DNA of 64,000 nucleotides from contig OW818690.1 in assembly GCA_942493315.1 (NCBI GenBank), forward strand, positions 372,001-436,000, in the 5' to 3' direction. Position 1 is the first letter of the stretch. Every line of letters starts with the position of its first letter. The notes under the pieces are model-generated. The model was not told the DNA's origin. It worked only from the letters and a program-made list of their open reading frames with translations, and did not search any database. This stretch comes from UBA5429 sp942493315 (GTDB lineage Bacteria; Bacteroidota; Bacteroidia; Bacteroidales; WCHB1-69). Below, piece by piece: positions 34,508 to 44,032 of this stretch. A program made the position numbers and the translations under genes.

Positions 34508-34769
34508 GTAAAATAATAATACAAATCCAAAAAAAATCTGACGAATTGAATTCGTCATTAAATTGCAAAAAAAAATGCATTTTTTTATCTTTTTTTTAAC
34601 AAAATTTTGAGAAGAAACTTGAAATTTAACATTAAAAAATGAAACTCATGTTTCTTATTGTTTTTAAACTGAAAAACGCTTACAGAAATAAAGAAAATTC
34701 AAACATAAAAAAAATAGGTTTAAAGAACAAAAAGATTGATTATTATTTGCATTTGGTTTATAAAATTGT

Positions 34770-34777
34770 TATATTTG
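34770..34777 (+). promoter_or_regulatory. Candidate -7 box for the metzincin gene
   Basis: TATATTTG fits TAnnTTTG and is followed by ccataata. It lies about 98 nt before the ATG at 34875. An upstream TTG at 34747-34749 gives 20-nt spacing. Confidence 0.4.
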
Positions 34778-34874
34778 CCATAATAAAAGTTACATGAATT
34801 TGAATTACTTATAATTGACAAAATATTTACTTAAAAACTACCAAAAAACTAATTTCTATCTAAACTTAACCGCT

Positions 34875-37800
34875 ATGAAAAAAACAATCTTTATTTTAGT
34901 CTTGACTATTGGAAATTACTTGTGCCTTTTTGCTCAATTTGAAAATATTTTATTAACCAACATCCTTTCTGTAGAATCTACGGTTTTATTGAACAATTTT
35001 CAATATAAGCTTGGGACAACGAATAAACAATTTCGACCCATTGATATTAATGCCTCCATTTTGGATGGATCAGGTTTGGAAATTGGAGATACATTGACTC
35101 TAAATCTGTTTGAAAACCAAAATTATTCAACAATAATAATCAATAAATCAACTGATATTAATGGAGTTACAACTTTTGTTTCCCATTTTATAAAATATCA
35201 TTATTCTTATTGTTTTATTTCAGTAAGTAATGGAAAAGCTGCCATTTCCATTGAAATACCTGAATTGAATCAATTTTATATCTCCCGCTATCATGAGGAT
35301 GGAAAACTGTATCTTTTTCAATTAGATGGGGATAAAAAAAATATTTTGGAGGGTGGTGAAAGTTTTATTCCATTACCTTCTCCTAATGAGCCTCTTGACA
35401 AAAGTCAGTTCAAGAAAAGCATTAAAAAAAGTTTAAAAAATGGAACTAAAAATATCTCTTCTTGTTTAGATACCTCAAACTATGCAAGAATAAATATATT
35501 AATTGTTTATACGCCAGCAGCAAGTAGTTGGGCTTCCTCCAATGAAGGTAGTATTAATAACACCATAGCTAGTACCATTGCCCGTTGTAATTTGGCTTCA
35601 ACCAATAACAACATGAAAATACATTTTAATTTAGCCCATTCTGCAGAAGTAGCTTATACAGAAGTTAATGCAAATACTGATCTGACCAATTTAACCTATG
35701 GTAATATTACAAATGTATATGCTCTTAGAGACACTTTTGCAGCTGATTTAGTTGTATTGTTTTCTTTTGAAAATAGTGTTGGGGGACTGGGTTGGTTATT
35801 AAATGAAAGTACCGGTATGGCAGATTATGGATTTTCATTGAGCAGAGTTCAGCAAGCCAGCTGGACTTATACTACAATTCATGAAATGGGTCATAATATG
35901 GGTGCTCACCATCATAAATTACAAAACACTCAACCGGGTCCCACTTCATGGTCTGATTGGAGTGCTAACACTTGGTCTGCCGGTTGGAGATGGACCGGTA
36001 GTTCCAATGTAAAATATTGTGATATTATGACTTATGAAAGTGGCTCCTATTTTACTGATGGCATTTCTCATACCAGAGTTGCTTACTTTTCTGATCCTCT
36101 GGTTTCCTATCAAGGTATTACAGTTGGTCATGCCAGTGATGGTGATAATGCAAGAACTTTAAAAGAAGTCAAACACTATATCGCACAGTACAGAGATTCA
36201 TTAACACTTCAGTATTGTACTGCAGAAGGTGGAAATACAATGTATGGAATTTCTAGTGTACAATTAGGATCATTAATACAATATTCCGGTACAAATCCCT
36301 ATTACGATTTTTCAAATTGTGCTGCTGATGTTTTAGATGAAAGCCCTATTCAAGTAGTTGTTTCCATTACAAATTCGTTTTCCACACAACAATTATTGGT
36401 ATGGGTTGACTGGAACGACAATAAAACATTTGAAAGTGGTGAACAGGTGTATGATTCGGGAATTGGAGGAGCAACGCAATACTCATTTAGTATTACCCCT
36501 CCATCCGGAACAAGTGCAGGATTGAAGAGAGTTCGAATGAGATATCAAATCACATCAAGTGGACCAAATGCAACACCTTGTGGTACGAATTCTCATGGAG
36601 AAGTTCAGGATTTTTCACTAAATGTCATTTCATCATCTTGTCAGGCAGTTACCATTACGACTGATCCGATTAATCAAAGTAATTGTAACACCAGTGGTGT
36701 GTATTTGAGCGTAGGTGTAAACGGAACAACTCCTATTAATTATCAATGGCAATATCAAAATGGAGTTACCTGGGTGAATGTTTTAAATAACACCCCATCA
36801 GGAGCTACCTATACTGGTCTTAATACTTCCAATTTGGGAATCTTTACTATTACCAATAGTGGAAATTACGAATACAGATGTATCGTTTCCAATTGTTCTT
36901 CTTTATATTCAGACACTTCCAACAGTGCTATTATTTCTGTTTATACATTGCCTTCAGAACCTTCAATCATTTCAGGAGACACGATTCCTTGTATTGGATC
37001 CTCCATTGGATATAGTGTTTTAAATACTTCGGGGAATACTTACAACTGGAGTTATCCCTCAGATTGGAATCAAGTTTCAGGGGAAAACACAAATAGTATT
37101 GGTTTACAAATTGGGTCCAATTCCGGTATGGTAAGTGTTTATTCATCCAATCTTTGTGGAAATGGTTTGTCTTCTATCAAACAAGTGTATCCACAAACAG
37201 TCCCTTTGTCAACAGCCATTGTAGGAGAGAGTAACCCATGTCAAAATTCAATTCAATGGTATCAATTACCGACAGACGCAACTATGAGATTTATTAGCTG
37301 GGGTTTTCCTACGGATTGGACTATTTTAACTCCTAATCTGACCACAATTGGATGGAATTTTGAAAATAGTACAAAAAGAGGGATTATAACTAATCATTTT
37401 ACATTTATTTTTACTCCTTACACTGCAGATAGTGGATCGGTTAAAAATATCCATTTATTCCCCATTTCACTTATAGGAGGACCGGAATTTAGTGCCTGGA
37501 CAACAGGAGCGAGCGGATTTGCGCCAAATTCCATTAAATGGGATAGTGGAATGAATAATAAATATTGGCAAATTACATGCAATACAAAAGGATTAGATTA
37601 TTTAAAAATAAGTTCTAAACAAAGAAGTTCCTCAACCGGTCCTAAAAATTTTAAAATTCAATACAGTATAAATGGATTGAATTGGTTTGATGTTTCAGGT
37701 GGAACTATAACAGTGGCTGATAACTTTACTTCTGGAGTTCTGAATAACCTTTCTTTACCCAATACATGTTCCAATCAGGATTCTCTTCGAATCAGATGGA

Positions 37801-40800
37801 TTATGACTTCCAATACTTCTGTTGGAAACGGAACGGTTGGATCTGCCGGAACAAGTAGGATCGATGATATATATGTGACAGGAAAAGATATGAGTAATGA
37901 TTCTGTTTCTGTAAGTGTTGGATCATTAAATGGCACTATTGTTGCCATTCCATCCAATAGTTGTGGTTCGGGATATACACAATCTTTAACAGTCACCACA
38001 ACAACAATTCCTGACCAACCCTCTACAATCAGCGGAAGCACTGAATTGTGTAGCGGAACAACAGGAATAAACTCCTCGGTGACTGATGTTGCCGGGGTTA
38101 CATACAACTGGAGTGTGCCAAGTGGGTGGAACATCACTGCTGGACAAAACAGCAACACCATAACCGTCACTGCTGGAACAGTTGGCGGAACGATTTCTGT
38201 CACTCCTTCTAACACTTGTGGTAATGGAACTACGCGAACTTTGAGCGTAACCATGTTGAGTGTTCCTGACCAACCCTCTACAATCAGCGGCAGCAGTGAA
38301 TTGTGTAGCGGAACAGAGGGGTTGTCCTACTCAGTAACCAACATCGCGGGGGTGACTTACAATTGGTCTGTGCCAAATGATTGGAGCATCACTGCTGGAC
38401 AAAACAGCAACACCATAACCGTCACTGCTGGAACAGTTGGAGGCACGATTTCCATTACTCCTTCTAATGGGTGTGGCAATGGAACAGCCAGAACTTTAAC
38501 GGTGAGCACTTTGAGTGTTCCGGAGCAACCATCTATAATTAGCGGAAGCACTGAATTATGTAGCGGAACAACCGGGTTATCCTATTCAGTAAACAACATC
38601 GCGGGGGTGACTTACAATTGGTCTGTGCCAAGCGGTTGGAGCATCACTGCAGGACAAAACAGCAACACCATAACAGTCACTGCTGGAACAGTTGGAGGCA
38701 CTATTTCCAATACTCCTTCTAATGGGTGTGGCAATGGAATGGCACGAACTTTAACTGTGAGCACTTTGAGTGTTCCCGAACAACCTTCAGAAATAGTCGG
38801 AAGCACTGAATTGTGTAACGGAACAACAGGATTAAACTACTCTGTAAACAACATCGCAGGGGTGACTTACAATTGGTCTGTGCCAAGTGGTTGGAGCATC
38901 ACTGCAGGACAAAACAGCAACACCATAACCGTCACTGCTGGAACAGTTGGCGGAACGATTTCTGTCACTCCTTCTAACACTTGTGGTAATGGAACTACGC
39001 GAACTTTGAGCGTAACCATGTTGAGTGTTCCTGACCAACCCTCTACAATCAGCGGCAGCAGTGAATTGTGTAGCGGAACAGAGGGGTTGTCCTACTCAGT
39101 AACCAACATCGCGGGGGTGACTTACAATTGGTCTGTGCCAAATGATTGGAGCATCACTGCTGGACAAAACAGCAACACCATAACCGTCACTGCTGGAACA
39201 GTTGGAGGCACGATTTCCATTACTCCTTCTAATGGGTGTGGCAATGGAACAGCCAGAACTTTAACGGTGAGCACTTTGAGTGTTCCGGAGCAACCATCTA
39301 TAATTAGCGGAAGCACTGAATTATGTAGCGGAACAACCGGGTTATCCTATTCAGTAAACAACATCGCGGGGGTGACTTACAATTGGTCTGTGCCAAGTGG
39401 TTGGAGCATCACTGCAGGACAAAACAGCAACACCATAACCGTTACAGTCGGAACTGTTGGAGGCACAATTTCCGTTACACCTTCTAATGGGTGTGGCAAT
39501 GGAATGGCCCAAACTTTGAATGTGAGCACTTTGAGTGTTCCGGAGCAACCTTCAGAAATAGTCGGAAGCACTGAAGTGTGTAGCGGAACAGAGGGGTTAA
39601 CCTACTCAGTAACCAACATTGCTGGGGTGACTTACAATTGGACTGTGCCAAGTGGTTGGAGCATCACTGCAGGACAAAACAGCAACACCATAACCGTAAC
39701 AGCCGGAACGATTGGAGGCACAATTTCAGTTACGCCTTCTAATGGGTGTGGCAACGGAATAGTCCGAACTTTGAATGTGAGCACTTTGAGTGTTCCAGAA
39801 CAACCTTCAGAAATAGTCGGCAGCACTGAATTGTGTAGCGGAACAGAGGGGTTAACCTACTCAGTAACCAACATCGCGGGGGTGACTTACAATTGGTCTG
39901 TGCCAAATGGGTGGAACATCACTGCCGGACAAAACAGCAACACCATAACCGTCACTGCTGGAACAGTTGGAGGAACGATTTCCATTACTCCTTCTAACAC
40001 ATGTGGTAATGGAATAGCAAGAACTTTGAATGTGAGCACTTTAAGTGTTCCGGAGCAAACATCTATAATTAGCGGAACAACAGAAGTGTGTAGCGGAACA
40101 ACCGGGTTATCCTACTCAGTAACCAACATCGCCGGGGTGACTTACAACTGGAGTGTACCAAGTGGGTGGAACATCACTGCAGGACAAAACAGCAACGCCA
40201 TAACCGTCACAGCTGGAACGATTGGTGGCACAATTTCCGTTACGCCTTCTAATGGGTGCGGCAATGGAACAGCCAGAACTTTAACGGTGAGCACTTTGAG
40301 TGTTCCGGAGCAACCATCAATAATTAGCGGAAACACAGAATTGTGTAGCGGAACAACAGGATTAACCTACTCAGTAACCAACATCGCGGGGGTGACTTAC
40401 AATTGGTCTGTGCCAAGTGGTTGGAGCATCACTGCAGGACAAAACAGCAACACCATAACCGTTACAGCCGGAACTGTTGGAGGCACGATCTCCGTAACAC
40501 CTTCTAATGGGTGTGGCAATGGAATGGCCCGAACTTTGAATGTGAGCACTTTAAGTGTTCCGGAGCAACCATCTATAATTAGCGGAACAACAGAAGTGTG
40601 TAGCGGAACAACCGGGTTATCCTACTCAGTAACCAACATCGCGGGGGTGACTTACAATTGGTCTGTGCCAAGTGGTTGGAGCATCACTGCAGGACAAAAC
40701 AGCAACACCATAACCGTTACGGCAGGAACAGTTGGAGGCACAATTTCAGTTACGCCTTCTAATGGGTGTGGCAATGGGACTCCACAAACATTGAATTTGA

Positions 40801-43800
40801 GCACTTTGAGTGTTCCGGAGCAACCATCTATAATTAGCGGAACAACAGAAATATGTAGCGGAACAACAGGATTAAACTACTCGGTAACCAACATCGCGGG
40901 GGTGACTTACAATTGGTCTGTGCCAAGTGGTTGGAGCATCACTGCAGGACAAAACAGCAACACCATAACCGTTACGGCAGGAACAGTTGGAGGCACAATT
41001 TCCGTTATGCCTTCTAATGGGTGTGGCAATGGAATGGCAAGAACTTTAACGGTGAGCACTTTGAGTGTTCCGGAGCAACCATCTATAATTAGCGGAACAA
41101 CTGAAATATGTAGCGGAACAACAGGATTAAACTACTCAGTAACCAACATCGCGGGGGTGACTTACAACTGGAGTGTGCCAAGTGGTTGGAGCATCACTGC
41201 AGGACAAAACAGCAACTCCATAACCGTCACTGCCGGAACAAACGGCGGAACGATTTCCGTTACGCCTTCTAATGGGTGTGGCAATGGAATGGCAAGAACT
41301 TTAACGGTGAGTACTTTAAGTGTTCCGGAACAACCCTCAGTTATTAGCGGAACAACAGAAATATGTAGCGGAACAACAGGATTAAACTACTCAGTAAACA
41401 ACATTGCTGGGGTGACCTACAACTGGAGTGTACCAAGTGGTTGGAGCATCACTGCAGGACAAAACAGCAACTCCATAACCGTCACTGCCGGAACAAACGG
41501 CGGAACAATTTCCGTTACACCTTCTAACACTTGTGGCAATGGAATGGCAAGAACTTTAACGGTGAGTACTTTGAGTGTTCCAGAACAACCTTCAGAAATA
41601 GTCGGAAGCACTGAAGTGTGTAGCGGAACAACAGGGTTATCCTACTCAGTAACCAACATCGCTGGTGTGACTTACACTTGGAGTGTGCCAAGTGGTTGGA
41701 GCATCACTGCAGGACAAAACAGCAACGCAATTACCGTTACGGTAGGAACAGTTGGGGGTATAATTTCTGTTACGCCTTCTAATGGGTGTGGTAATGGTAC
41801 AGCCCGAACTTTGAATGTGAGCACTTTAAGTGTTCCAGGACAACCTTCAGAAATAGTCGGAAGCACTGAAGTGTGTAGCGGAACAACAGGATTAAACTAC
41901 TCTGTAACTAACATCGCGGGGGTGACTTACAATTGGTCTGTGCCAAATGATTGGAGCATCACTGCAGGACAAAACAGCAACACCATAACCGTCACTGCAG
42001 GAACGATTGGTGGCACGATTTCAGTCACGCCTTCTAATGGATGTGGCAATGGAATTGCCCGAACTTTGAATGTGAGCACTTTAAGTGTTCCGGAACAACC
42101 CTCAGTTATCAGCGGAAGCACTGAAGTGTGTAGCGGAACAGAGGGGTTAACCTACTCAGTAACCAACATCGCGGGGGTGACTTACAATTGGTCTGTGCCA
42201 AGTGGTTGGAGTATCACTGCAGGAGAAAACAGTAACTCTATAACCGTCATTGCCGGAATAGTTGGGGGAACGATTTCCGTTACGCCTTCTAATGGGTGTG
42301 GCAATGGAATGGCCCAAACTTTGAATGTGAGCACTTTGAGTGTTCCGGAGCAACCTTCTATAATCAGTGGAAGCAATGAAGTGTGTAGCGGAACAACAGG
42401 GTTAACCTACTCAGTAACCAACATCGCGGGGGTGACTTACACTTGGAATGTGCCAAATGATTGGAGTATCACTACAGGACAAAACAGCAACACCATAACC
42501 GTCACAGCTGGAACAGTTGGCGGAACGATTTCCATTACTCCTTCTAACACTTGTGGCAATGGAACTGCCCGAACTTTGAGCGTCACCACTTTGAGTGTTC
42601 CAGAGCAACCTTCAGAAATAGTCGGAAGCACTGAAGTGTGTAGCGGAACAAGCGGGTTAACCTACTCGGTAACCAACATCGCGGGGGTGACTTACACTTG
42701 GAGTGTGCCAAGTGGTTGGAGCATCACTGCAGGACAAAACAGCAACGCAATTACCGTTACGGTAGGAACAGTTGGGGGTATAATTTCTGTTACGCCTTCT
42801 AATGGGTGTGGTAATGGTACAGCCCGAACTTTGAATGTGAGCACTTTAAGTGTTCCAGGACAACCTTCAGAAATAGTCGGAAGCACTGAAGTGTGTAGCG
42901 GAACAACAGGATTAAACTACTCTGTAACTAACATCGCGGGGGTGACTTACAATTGGTCTGTGCCAAATGATTGGAGCATCACTGCAGGACAAAACAGCAA
43001 CACCATAACCGTCACTGCAGGAACGATTGGTGGCACGATTTCAGTCACGCCTTCTAATGGATGTGGCAATGGAATTGCCCGAACTTTGAATGTGAGCACT
43101 TTAAGTGTTCCGGAACAACCCTCAGTTATCAGCGGAAGCACTGAAGTGTGTAGCGGAACAGAGGGGTTAACCTACTCAGTAACCAACATCGCGGGGGTGA
43201 CTTACAACTGGAGTGTGCCAAGTGGTTGGAGTATCACTGCAGGACAAAACAGCAACACCATAACCGTAACAGCCGGAACGATTGGTGGCACAATTTCAGT
43301 TACGCCTTCTAATGGGTGTGGTAATGGAACTACCCGGATCATTCAGGTTGATGTTGTACCTATCCCTACGGCTCCGGTGATCTCCTATATTGATGATGTG
43401 TTGTTTTCAGTTGCTGCGATTGGAAATCAATGGTATAATCAATTTGGGGTGATTGAAAACGGGAACGAGCAAACACTCATACCGGTGATCAACGGATCCT
43501 ATTTTTCGATTGTGACTATTGATGGTTGTGCTTCTGATAGTTCCAATATTATTGAAGTGAGCAATGTTGGTATTCAAGGGTATTTGATGGAACAAAATAT
43601 TCTGATCTATCCTAATCCGACAACTGATTTTATAAATATTCAAAATCATCTTCCTGAACCGATTTCCATTAACATTTTTGATGTAAGAGGTAAATTGTTA
43701 AAAAAGAGTTCTTGTAATGAAATGCTTCAAGTTGATTTTTCACATTTCTACAGTGGTTTATATTTGATAATTTTCGAATACAAAGGTCAATTATTGATGA

Positions 43801-43820
43801 AAAAGATTGTGAAACAATAA
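34875..43820 (+). CDS. Secreted metzincin (reprolysin-like) metalloprotease with GEVED, 21 tandem repeats and T9SS tail
   Basis: The protein is 2,981 residues from ATG 34875; an upstream TTG at 34815 is in frame but would bury the signal peptide (MKKTIFILVLTIGNYLCLFAQ). Zinc site: H336-E-x-x-H340-x-x-G343-x-x-H346, with Met-turn CDIM at M385; both are diagnostic of metzincins, and the spacing fits reprolysin-like M12B or related M43 enzymes. A GEVED domain ends near residue 575 (GEVQDFSL), followed by Ig-like segments to about 1045. Then come 21 tandem 85-residue PKD-like repeats (about 1046-2826). The C-terminus (YPNPTTDFINI onward, 2910-2981) is a type A T9SS sorting domain, so it is exported through the outer membrane and probably surface-anchored. 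Substrate unknown. It is transcribed divergently from the giant adhesin and followed by a small hairpin terminator. Confidence 0.92.
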   Translation: MKKTIFILVLTIGNYLCLFAQFENILLTNILSVESTVLLNNFQYKLGTTNKQFRPIDINASILDGSGLEIGDTLTLNLFENQNYSTIIINKSTDINGVTTFVSHFIKYHYSYCFISVSNGKAAISIEIPELNQFYISRYHEDGKLYLFQLDGDKKNILEGGESFIPLPSPNEPLDKSQFKKSIKKSLKNGTKNISSCLDTSNYARINILIVYTPAASSWASSNEGSINNTIASTIARCNLASTNNNMKIHFNLAHSAEVAYTEVNANTDLTNLTYGNITNVYALRDTFAADLVVLFSFENSVGGLGWLLNESTGMADYGFSLSRVQQASWTYTTIHEMGHNMGAHHHKLQNTQPGPTSWSDWSANTWSAGWRWTGSSNVKYCDIMTYESGSYFTDGISHTRVAYFSDPLVSYQGITVGHASDGDNARTLKEVKHYIAQYRDSLTLQYCTAEGGNTMYGISSVQLGSLIQYSGTNPYYDFSNCAADVLDESPIQVVVSITNSFSTQQLLVWVDWNDNKTFESGEQVYDSGIGGATQYSFSITPPSGTSAGLKRVRMRYQITSSGPNATPCGTNSHGEVQDFSLNVISSSCQAVTITTDPINQSNCNTSGVYLSVGVNGTTPINYQWQYQNGVTWVNVLNNTPSGATYTGLNTSNLGIFTITNSGNYEYRCIVSNCSSLYSDTSNSAIISVYTLPSEPSIISGDTIPCIGSSIGYSVLNTSGNTYNWSYPSDWNQVSGENTNSIGLQIGSNSGMVSVYSSNLCGNGLSSIKQVYPQTVPLSTAIVGESNPCQNSIQWYQLPTDATMRFISWGFPTDWTILTPNLTTIGWNFENSTKRGIITNHFTFIFTPYTADSGSVKNIHLFPISLIGGPEFSAWTTGASGFAPNSIKWDSGMNNKYWQITCNTKGLDYLKISSKQRSSSTGPKNFKIQYSINGLNWFDVSGGTITVADNFTSGVLNNLSLPNTCSNQDSLRIRWIMTSNTSVGNGTVGSAGTSRIDDIYVTGKDMSNDSVSVSVGSLNGTIVAIPSNSCGSGYTQSLTVTTTTIPDQPSTISGSTELCSGTTGINSSVTDVAGVTYNWSVPSGWNITAGQNSNTITVTAGTVGGTISVTPSNTCGNGTTRTLSVTMLSVPDQPSTISGSSELCSGTEGLSYSVTNIAGVTYNWSVPNDWSITAGQNSNTITVTAGTVGGTISITPSNGCGNGTARTLTVSTLSVPEQPSIISGSTELCSGTTGLSYSVNNIAGVTYNWSVPSGWSITAGQNSNTITVTAGTVGGTISNTPSNGCGNGMARTLTVSTLSVPEQPSEIVGSTELCNGTTGLNYSVNNIAGVTYNWSVPSGWSITAGQNSNTITVTAGTVGGTISVTPSNTCGNGTTRTLSVTMLSVPDQPSTISGSSELCSGTEGLSYSVTNIAGVTYNWSVPNDWSITAGQNSNTITVTAGTVGGTISITPSNGCGNGTARTLTVSTLSVPEQPSIISGSTELCSGTTGLSYSVNNIAGVTYNWSVPSGWSITAGQNSNTITVTVGTVGGTISVTPSNGCGNGMAQTLNVSTLSVPEQPSEIVGSTEVCSGTEGLTYSVTNIAGVTYNWTVPSGWSITAGQNSNTITVTAGTIGGTISVTPSNGCGNGIVRTLNVSTLSVPEQPSEIVGSTELCSGTEGLTYSVTNIAGVTYNWSVPNGWNITAGQNSNTITVTAGTVGGTISITPSNTCGNGIARTLNVSTLSVPEQTSIISGTTEVCSGTTGLSYSVTNIAGVTYNWSVPSGWNITAGQNSNAITVTAGTIGGTISVTPSNGCGNGTARTLTVSTLSVPEQPSIISGNTELCSGTTGLTYSVTNIAGVTYNWSVPSGWSITAGQNSNTITVTAGTVGGTISVTPSNGCGNGMARTLNVSTLSVPEQPSIISGTTEVCSGTTGLSYSVTNIAGVTYNWSVPSGWSITAGQNSNTITVTAGTVGGTISVTPSNGCGNGTPQTLNLSTLSVPEQPSIISGTTEICSGTTGLNYSVTNIAGVTYNWSVPSGWSITAGQNSNTITVTAGTVGGTISVMPSNGCGNGMARTLTVSTLSVPEQPSIISGTTEICSGTTGLNYSVTNIAGVTYNWSVPSGWSITAGQNSNSITVTAGTNGGTISVTPSNGCGNGMARTLTVSTLSVPEQPSVISGTTEICSGTTGLNYSVNNIAGVTYNWSVPSGWSITAGQNSNSITVTAGTNGGTISVTPSNTCGNGMARTLTVSTLSVPEQPSEIVGSTEVCSGTTGLSYSVTNIAGVTYTWSVPSGWSITAGQNSNAITVTVGTVGGIISVTPSNGCGNGTARTLNVSTLSVPGQPSEIVGSTEVCSGTTGLNYSVTNIAGVTYNWSVPNDWSITAGQNSNTITVTAGTIGGTISVTPSNGCGNGIARTLNVSTLSVPEQPSVISGSTEVCSGTEGLTYSVTNIAGVTYNWSVPSGWSITAGENSNSITVIAGIVGGTISVTPSNGCGNGMAQTLNVSTLSVPEQPSIISGSNEVCSGTTGLTYSVTNIAGVTYTWNVPNDWSITTGQNSNTITVTAGTVGGTISITPSNTCGNGTARTLSVTTLSVPEQPSEIVGSTEVCSGTSGLTYSVTNIAGVTYTWSVPSGWSITAGQNSNAITVTVGTVGGIISVTPSNGCGNGTARTLNVSTLSVPGQPSEIVGSTEVCSGTTGLNYSVTNIAGVTYNWSVPNDWSITAGQNSNTITVTAGTIGGTISVTPSNGCGNGIARTLNVSTLSVPEQPSVISGSTEVCSGTEGLTYSVTNIAGVTYNWSVPSGWSITAGQNSNTITVTAGTIGGTISVTPSNGCGNGTTRIIQVDVVPIPTAPVISYIDDVLFSVAAIGNQWYNQFGVIENGNEQTLIPVINGSYFSIVTIDGCASDSSNIIEVSNVGIQGYLMEQNILIYPNPTTDFINIQNHLPEPISINIFDVRGKLLKKSSCNEMLQVDFSHFYSGLYLIIFEYKGQLLMKKIVKQ
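38008..43350 (+). repeat. 21 tandem 255-bp repeats in the metzincin gene, with segmental duplications
   Basis: Each 85-residue unit reads VPEQPS.I.GS.E.CSGT.GL.YSV, NIAGVTYNWSVPSGWSI, TAGQNSNTITVTAGT, GGTISVTPSNGCGNG, TL.VSTLS. There are 21 units. Superimposed are longer exact copies: about 38,140-38,632 matches about 38,905-39,397 (offset 765 bp, three units), and about 41,668-42,187 matches about 42,688-43,207 (offset 1,020 bp, four units). These show that blocks of several units are duplicated together. Two cysteines per unit (CSG and CGNG) are conserved. Confidence 0.92.
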
Positions 43821-43836
43821 AACCGCTTGCGGTTTT
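43819..43836 (+). terminator. Small hairpin at the stop codon of the metzincin gene
   Basis: AAAACCG-CTTG-CGGTTTT is a perfect 7-bp stem with a 4-nt loop, starting inside the TAA stop codon and ending in TTTT. It is short but well placed; it is symmetrical, so it could act on either strand. Confidence 0.5.
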
Positions 43837-44019
43837 GCGCGTGAGGGATTGGAGGGGCGGCGAAGCCGGTGCGAACCGGAATGAGCGCCGCGATGAAAGA
43901 TCCGATGCAGTATAAATGAACTTAAGCGAATTTCGGTGAAGCACGGGAGCGAAGCGGACCCCCGGAAAGCCCGACGGCATGCGGGAAGTTTCGTGCGGTG
44001 GGGAAATGCCGGCACGCCC
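43837..44019. repeat. GC-rich Bacteroidota intergenic element between convergent genes
   Basis: This is a 183-bp island, strikingly GC-rich against AT-rich flanks, starting gcgtgagggattgga and ending ggcacgccc. I recall elements with these ends (gcgtgagggat ... acgccc) scattered 3' of genes in many Bacteroidota genomes. Reading frames through it are not convincing genes. Function unknown; an RNA or mobile miniature element is possible. A remnant of what looks like the same family, reversed, occurs at 63298-63385. Confidence 0.6.
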
Positions 44020-44032
44020 AAAATGTAATTAA

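Larger units (their letters stand above)
34351..34874. other. AT-rich 524-bp divergent control region between two surface-protein genes
   Basis: No gene is visible. The stretch contains long A/T runs (34566-34605 and around 34700) and candidate TAnnTTTG promoters facing each way. Short ORFs here would need TTG starts and resemble nothing. Because both flanking genes encode large secreted proteins, shared regulation from this region is plausible. Confidence 0.6.

Noticed and set aside
34815..34874. TTG start extending the metzincin by 20 residues
   Set aside because: It places a polar tail before an otherwise perfect signal peptide at ATG 34875.
34351..34874. A small gene or tRNA in the divergent AT-rich region
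   Set aside because: No ORF with a usable start or resemblance, and no cloverleaf-like sequence was seen.
37775..43141. Many minus-strand ORFs of about 64 codons with 255-bp spacing
   Set aside because: Mirror readings of the 85-residue repeats of the metzincin gene.
38008..43350. Possible CRISPR or non-coding satellite array
   Set aside because: The repeat unit is 255 bp, in frame, with codon-level conservation and no unique spacers.
43669..44021. Two minus-strand ORFs of 76 and 103 codons in the GC-rich island
   Set aside because: They exist because GC-rich DNA has few stops; no start signal, they extend into the 3' end of the metzincin gene, and they match no family.
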